From Schlegelella_A sp036272325 (GTDB taxonomy: Bacteria > Pseudomonadota > Gammaproteobacteria > Burkholderiales > Burkholderiaceae_C), in contig DATAYY010000049.1 in NCBI GenBank assembly GCA_036272325.1, positions 1 through 10,661 on the forward strand: a stretch of DNA of 10,661 bases, in the 5' to 3' direction. Under the pieces are notes generated by a model. It saw nothing but the letters and a program-made list of their open reading frames with translations, ran no database searches and was not told where the DNA came from. Below, in pieces: positions 7,781 to 10,661 of the stretch; the first letter of the stretch is position 1, and each line of letters opens with the position of its first letter. The translations under genes were made by a program, and so were the position numbers.

Positions 7781-8176
7781 TCAGCGCTGCATCTGCATCA
7801 GCTTGCCCATCGGCATCACGTTGTGATCGAGCTGCGTCATGATCCAGAGCGAGCCGAACACGAGCAGCATCACGATCAGGAGGCCGAACGCCAGCGCCAT
7901 CACGTTGTTGACGCTGTCGGGCCCCGACGTCATGTGCAGGAAGAAGACGAGGTGCACTCCCATCTGCGCGACCGCCAGCACCGACAGCGCGATCGGAATG
8001 CTCGGCTGCCAGACGAGCGTGCTCTGCGCGACGTAGAACGAGACGCCGGTCAGGAGCGTCGCGAGCACAAGGCCGATCAGGTAGCCGCGGACCGCATGGG
8101 GAATGTCCTGGGGCCCGATCTCGTCGCCCGGGGCGACGTCGCCATGCAGGCCCCCTGCTCTCGCATCGTCGATCAT
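7781..8176 (-). CDS. cyoD: Cytochrome bo-type ubiquinol oxidase subunit IV
   Basis: 131 residues, slightly longer than E. coli CyoD because of an acidic N-terminal extension. Three membrane helices lie at about 30-50, 59-80 and 91-113. Family marks are RGYLIGLVLATLLT, the second-helix AQMGVHLVFFLHM and the tail WIMTQLDHNVMP. Subunit IV has no cofactor and supports assembly of the oxidase in the inner membrane. The ATG at 8174-8176 overlaps the cyoC stop as ATGA, so translation is probably coupled. It is the last gene of the visible cyo cluster, and no heme O synthase gene (cyoE) follows; the SDR gene converges instead. Confidence 0.92.
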   Translation of the reverse strand: MIDDARAGGLHGDVAPGDEIGPQDIPHAVRGYLIGLVLATLLTGVSFYVAQSTLVWQPSIPIALSVLAVAQMGVHLVFFLHMTSGPDSVNNVMALAFGLLIVMLLVFGSLWIMTQLDHNVMPMGKLMQMQR

Positions 8177-8844
8177 CGTGCCACTCCCACCAGATAGACC
8201 AGGCTGAACAGCGCCACCCAGATGATGTCGAGGGTGTGCCAGAACAGCGCGAAGCAGAGCAGCCGGCGCAGGATGTCGGCGCGGTAGCCCTTGGCGTAGA
8301 CCTGCGCCATCATCGTCAGCAGCCACAACAGGCCGGCGCTGACGTGCAGGCCGTGGCAGCCGATCAGGGCGAAGAATCCCGACAGGAACGCGCTCCGGCT
8401 CGGCCCTGCGCCGGCCTGGATCATGGTCGCGAATTCATGCAGCTCGATCGCGACGAAGGTTGCCCCGAGCACGAACGTCGCCGCCATGCAGCTGTAGTAC
8501 AGAGTGCTCTTTCGCGCCTGGGCGCCGATGCCGGCGAAGCCGCAGAACACGGTCGAGAGCAGCAGGCACGCGGTCTCGATGGCGACCGTCGGCAGCTCGA
8601 ACAGGTCGCGTCCGGTCGGGCCGCCGGCGGTGGCGTCGGTCAGCACCGCGTAGGTCGCGAACAGCGCAGCGAACAGGATGATGTCGCTGATCAGGAAGAT
8701 CCAGAAGCCGTAGCCGACGACGATCCGCTTGGCCGGCCCGTGCGCCGCCTCTTCGGTGAGCCCTGCGGCGTGGGCGTGGCCGCCGACGAGCGCCATCGCG
8801 CCGCCGGCCACGCCGCCCGGGAACACTGCTGCTTCGGTGCTCAC
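8173..8844 (-). CDS. cyoC: Cytochrome bo-type ubiquinol oxidase subunit III
   Basis: 223 residues with five membrane helices (about 45-67, 85-107, 117-138, 153-178, 199-220), the pattern of CyoC. Strong family matches are GFWIFLISDIILFAALFATY, the loop GGPTGRDLFELP, VAIELHEF, the helix IV segment FFALIGCHGLHVSAGLLW and FWHTLDIIWVALF. Subunit III binds no metal and stabilises the core of the proton-pumping oxidase. Before helix I it has a Gly/Ala/His-rich stretch of about 40 residues, longer than in E. coli CyoC (204 residues). The GTG start at 8842-8844 overlaps the cyoB stop as GTGA. It is the only start that both clears cyoB and precedes the conserved region, and there is no strong ribosome binding site, which fits coupling to cyoB. 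Confidence 0.93.
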   Translation of the reverse strand: MSTEAAVFPGGVAGGAMALVGGHAHAAGLTEEAAHGPAKRIVVGYGFWIFLISDIILFAALFATYAVLTDATAGGPTGRDLFELPTVAIETACLLLSTVFCGFAGIGAQARKSTLYYSCMAATFVLGATFVAIELHEFATMIQAGAGPSRSAFLSGFFALIGCHGLHVSAGLLWLLTMMAQVYAKGYRADILRRLLCFALFWHTLDIIWVALFSLVYLVGVAR

Positions 8845-10661
8845 AGTGCCGGCTTCAACGTCGGCAGCGCGGCGATGCGGGCGGCGCGGTTGGCGCGGTC
8901 GACCTCGGCGAGGGTGGCAGCCGGGATCACCTCCTCGTGCTCGTCGCGCCAGGCGGCGACGACGACGACCGCCCAGGCGCCGACGAAGCCTGCGATCACC
9001 AGCCACCAGATGTGCCAGATCAGCGCGAAGCCCATGAAGGTCGAGAAGAACGCGCAGATGAATCCGGCGGCGCTGTTGCGCGGCATGTGGATGTCGACGT
9101 AGTGCGGCTCGGGCCTGAGCGCCTGGCGCTCGATCGCGCCCTGCTTGCGCATCCAGTACGCCTCCTCGCCCTCGACGTCAGGCAGCACGGCGTAGTTGAA
9201 CACCGGCGGCGGCGAGGGCGTCATCCACTCGAGCGTCCGCCCGTTCCACGGGTCGCCGGTGAGGTCGCGGAGCCGCTCGCGATGGCGGATGCTCCAGACG
9301 AGCTGCACGACCTGGAGCGCGACGCCGATGCCGATCAGCACCGCGCCGCCGGCTGCGACGAGCAGCCACGGCTGCCAGGCATCGACGTCGTAGTGCTGCA
9401 TGCGCCGCGTCATGCCCATCAGGCCGAGCGCATAGAGCGGCATGAAGGCGACGTAGAAGCCGACGATCCAGAACCAGAACGCCGCCTTGCCGAGACCCTC
9501 GTGGAGGCGAAAGCCGAACGCCTTCGGAAACCAGTACTCGTAGCCGGCGAAGAGGCCGAACACGACGCCGCCGATGATGACGTTGTGGAAGTGGGCGACG
9601 AGAAAGAGGCTGTTGTGGAGAACGAAGTCGGCCGGCGGCACCGCGAGGAGGACGCCCGTCATGCCGCCGATGATGAAGGTGACGACGAAGCCGAGCGCCC
9701 AGAGCAGCGGCGTGCCGAACACGATCCGGCCGCCGTACATCGTGAACAGCCAGTTGTAGATCTTCACGCCGGTGGGGACGGCGATGATCATCGTCGCGAT
9801 GCCGAAGATCGCGTTGACGTTGGCGCCCGCCCCCATGGTGAAGAAGTGGTGCAGCCAGACCATGAAGCTGAGGATGCAGATCGCCATCGTCGCCGCCACC
9901 ATCGAGCGGTAGCCGAACAGCGGCTTGCCGGAGAACGTCGCGAACACCTCCGAGAAGATGCCGAACGCCGGCAGCATCAGGATGTAGACCTCGGGGTGGC
10001 CCCAGGCCCAGATGAGGTTCATGAACATCATCGGGTTGCCGCCGGCGTCGTTGGTGAAGAAGTGAAAGCCGAGGTAGCGGTCGAGCAGGAGCATCGCCAG
10101 GGTCGCGGTCAGGATCGGGAACGCGGCGACGATGAGCAGATTCGAGGCGAGCGTGGTCCAGCAGAAGATGGGCATGCGCAGGTAGGTCATTCCCGGCGCC
10201 CGCACCTTCAGCACCGTCGTCACGAAGTTCACCCCCGTGAGCAGGGTGCCGACCCCCGAGATCTGCAGCGCCCAGAGGTAGTAGTCGACCCCGACTCCGG
10301 GCGAATAGGCCAGCTCCGAGAGCGGCGGATACGGCAGCCACCCGGTGCGCGCGAATTCGCCCACGACCAGCGAAATGTTGACGAGCAGAGCGCCGGTGGC
10401 AGTGAGCCAAAAGCTGACCGAGTTGAGCGTCGGGAACGCCACGTCGCGGATCCCGAGCTGCAGCGGCATGACGAAGTTCATCAGCCCGATCACGAAGGGC
10501 ATGGCGACGAAGAAGATCATCAGCGTGCCGATGCCCGCTATCTCGAGGGACCAGAGGTAGTAATCGACGCCGACGCCCGGTGAGTAGCGCAGTTCGGCGA
10601 GCGGCGGATAAGGCAGCCACCCCGTGCGCGCGAATTCCCCCACCACGAGCGAGATGTTGAC
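8841..10661 (-). CDS. cyoB: Cytochrome bo-type ubiquinol oxidase subunit I (5' end cut; anomalous N-terminal part)
   Basis: About 607 residues are visible, open to the window edge. It is the heme-copper catalytic subunit that oxidises ubiquinol, reduces oxygen to water and pumps protons. Family matches run from IFFVAMPFVIGLMNFVMPLQ to the C-terminus. The CuB histidine and proton-channel Glu lie in GHPEVY (9984-9998), the CuB histidine pair in VWLHHFF (9846-9851), and the heme ligands in AHFHNV (9585-9593). CyoB-specific tail marks are LTGDPWNGRTLEW and SPPPVFNYAV. Oddly, the first 47 codons repeat, in diverged form, the segment 93 codons further on. They are therefore helix III/IV sequence placed before helix II. 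The residue where the family has the low-spin heme ligand (His106 in E. coli) is Ile, codon at 10530-10532. The oxidase identity is secure; integrity beyond about 10520 is doubtful. Confidence 0.9.
   Translation of the reverse strand, partial: VNISLVVGEFARTGWLPYPPLAELRYSPGVGVDYYLWSLEIAGIGTLMIFFVAMPFVIGLMNFVMPLQLGIRDVAFPTLNSVSFWLTATGALLVNISLVVGEFARTGWLPYPPLSELAYSPGVGVDYYLWALQISGVGTLLTGVNFVTTVLKVRAPGMTYLRMPIFCWTTLASNLLIVAAFPILTATLAMLLLDRYLGFHFFTNDAGGNPMMFMNLIWAWGHPEVYILMLPAFGIFSEVFATFSGKPLFGYRSMVAATMAICILSFMVWLHHFFTMGAGANVNAIFGIATMIIAVPTGVKIYNWLFTMYGGRIVFGTPLLWALGFVVTFIIGGMTGVLLAVPPADFVLHNSLFLVAHFHNVIIGGVVFGLFAGYEYWFPKAFGFRLHEGLGKAAFWFWIVGFYVAFMPLYALGLMGMTRRMQHYDVDAWQPWLLVAAGGAVLIGIGVALQVVQLVWSIRHRERLRDLTGDPWNGRTLEWMTPSPPPVFNYAVLPDVEGEEAYWMRKQGAIERQALRPEPHYVDIHMPRNSAAGFICAFFSTFMGFALIWHIWWLVIAGFVGAWAVVVVAAWRDEHEEVIPAATLAEVDRANRAARIAALPTLKPAL
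10242..10382 (-). repeat. cyoB internal repeat, copy A (normal position)
   Basis: These 47 codons encode VNISLVVGEFARTGW...GVGTL in its expected family context: it is followed by LTGVNFVTTVLK, as in E. coli CyoB. It aligns without gaps to copy B at 10521-10661. By hand count 115 of 141 bases match (about 82%) and 41 of 47 residues match (about 87%). Confidence 0.9.
10521..10661 (-). repeat. cyoB internal repeat, copy B (displaced, at window edge)
   Basis: Diverged second copy of the segment at 10242-10382, offset by exactly 279 bases (93 codons) and in the same frame. It runs to the window edge, so its full length is unknown. At 10520/10521 it passes from ...GIGTL directly into MIFFVAMP, where normal CyoB proteins have AHG-x-x-MIFF. 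This means a helix IV start is fused to the second half of helix II. Confidence 0.9.

Noticed and set aside
8937..10583. Very long plus-strand frame opposite cyoB
   Set aside because: Low-complexity His/Asp/Glu/Arg translation antisense to clear CyoB sequence; a shadow frame.
10242..10661. The repeat at the right end as an insertion sequence or mobile element
   Set aside because: Both copies encode normal cyoB segments with no transposase, terminal inverted repeats or target duplication. It is a gene-internal duplication or an assembly join.

Overview
The window is GC-rich and almost entirely coding, on both strands. The gene families suggest a betaproteobacterium, most likely Burkholderiales-like. 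This rests on the Bug-type solute-binding protein, the PQQ alcohol dehydrogenase cluster, the Rieske oxygenase/SDR pair, and a cyoBCD quinol oxidase, and it is inferred from protein family resemblance only. Both window edges cut through genes, so this may be a whole short contig.

Layout. (1) 1-3842, minus strand: a four-gene respiratory operon read right to left. It holds a soluble PQQ-dependent alcohol dehydrogenase with a lanthanide-type metal motif, a periplasmic diheme cytochrome c that apparently starts at CTG, a membrane cytochrome b561, and a YVTN beta-propeller protein cut by the left edge. (2) 3843-4048: divergent intergenic region. (3) 4049-5709, plus strand: an exported ankyrin-repeat protein overlapping a tripartite tricarboxylate transporter (TTT/Bug) binding protein. 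(4) 5713-6897, minus strand: a Rieske ring-hydroxylating oxygenase alpha subunit. It is divergent from an SDR oxidoreductase at 6995-7753, plus strand. (5) 7781-10661, minus strand: cyoD, cyoC and the C-terminal part of cyoB of a cytochrome bo-type ubiquinol oxidase. cyoA and the start of cyoB lie beyond the right edge.

How it may work together (inference): a periplasmic alcohol is oxidised by the PQQ enzyme and electrons pass to the diheme cytochrome c. The b561 protein may link this to the membrane. The bo-type oxidase is a separate route from quinol to oxygen. The TTT protein, Rieske oxygenase and SDR look like uptake and degradation of organic or aromatic acids.

The strangest feature is at the right end. 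The cyoB reading frame carries two diverged copies of a 47-codon segment exactly 93 codons apart. This places helix IV sequence directly in front of the second half of helix II and removes the expected heme b histidine. It is either a real internal tandem duplication or, more likely, a chimeric contig end. No RNA genes, CRISPR arrays, insertion sequences or convincing terminators were seen.
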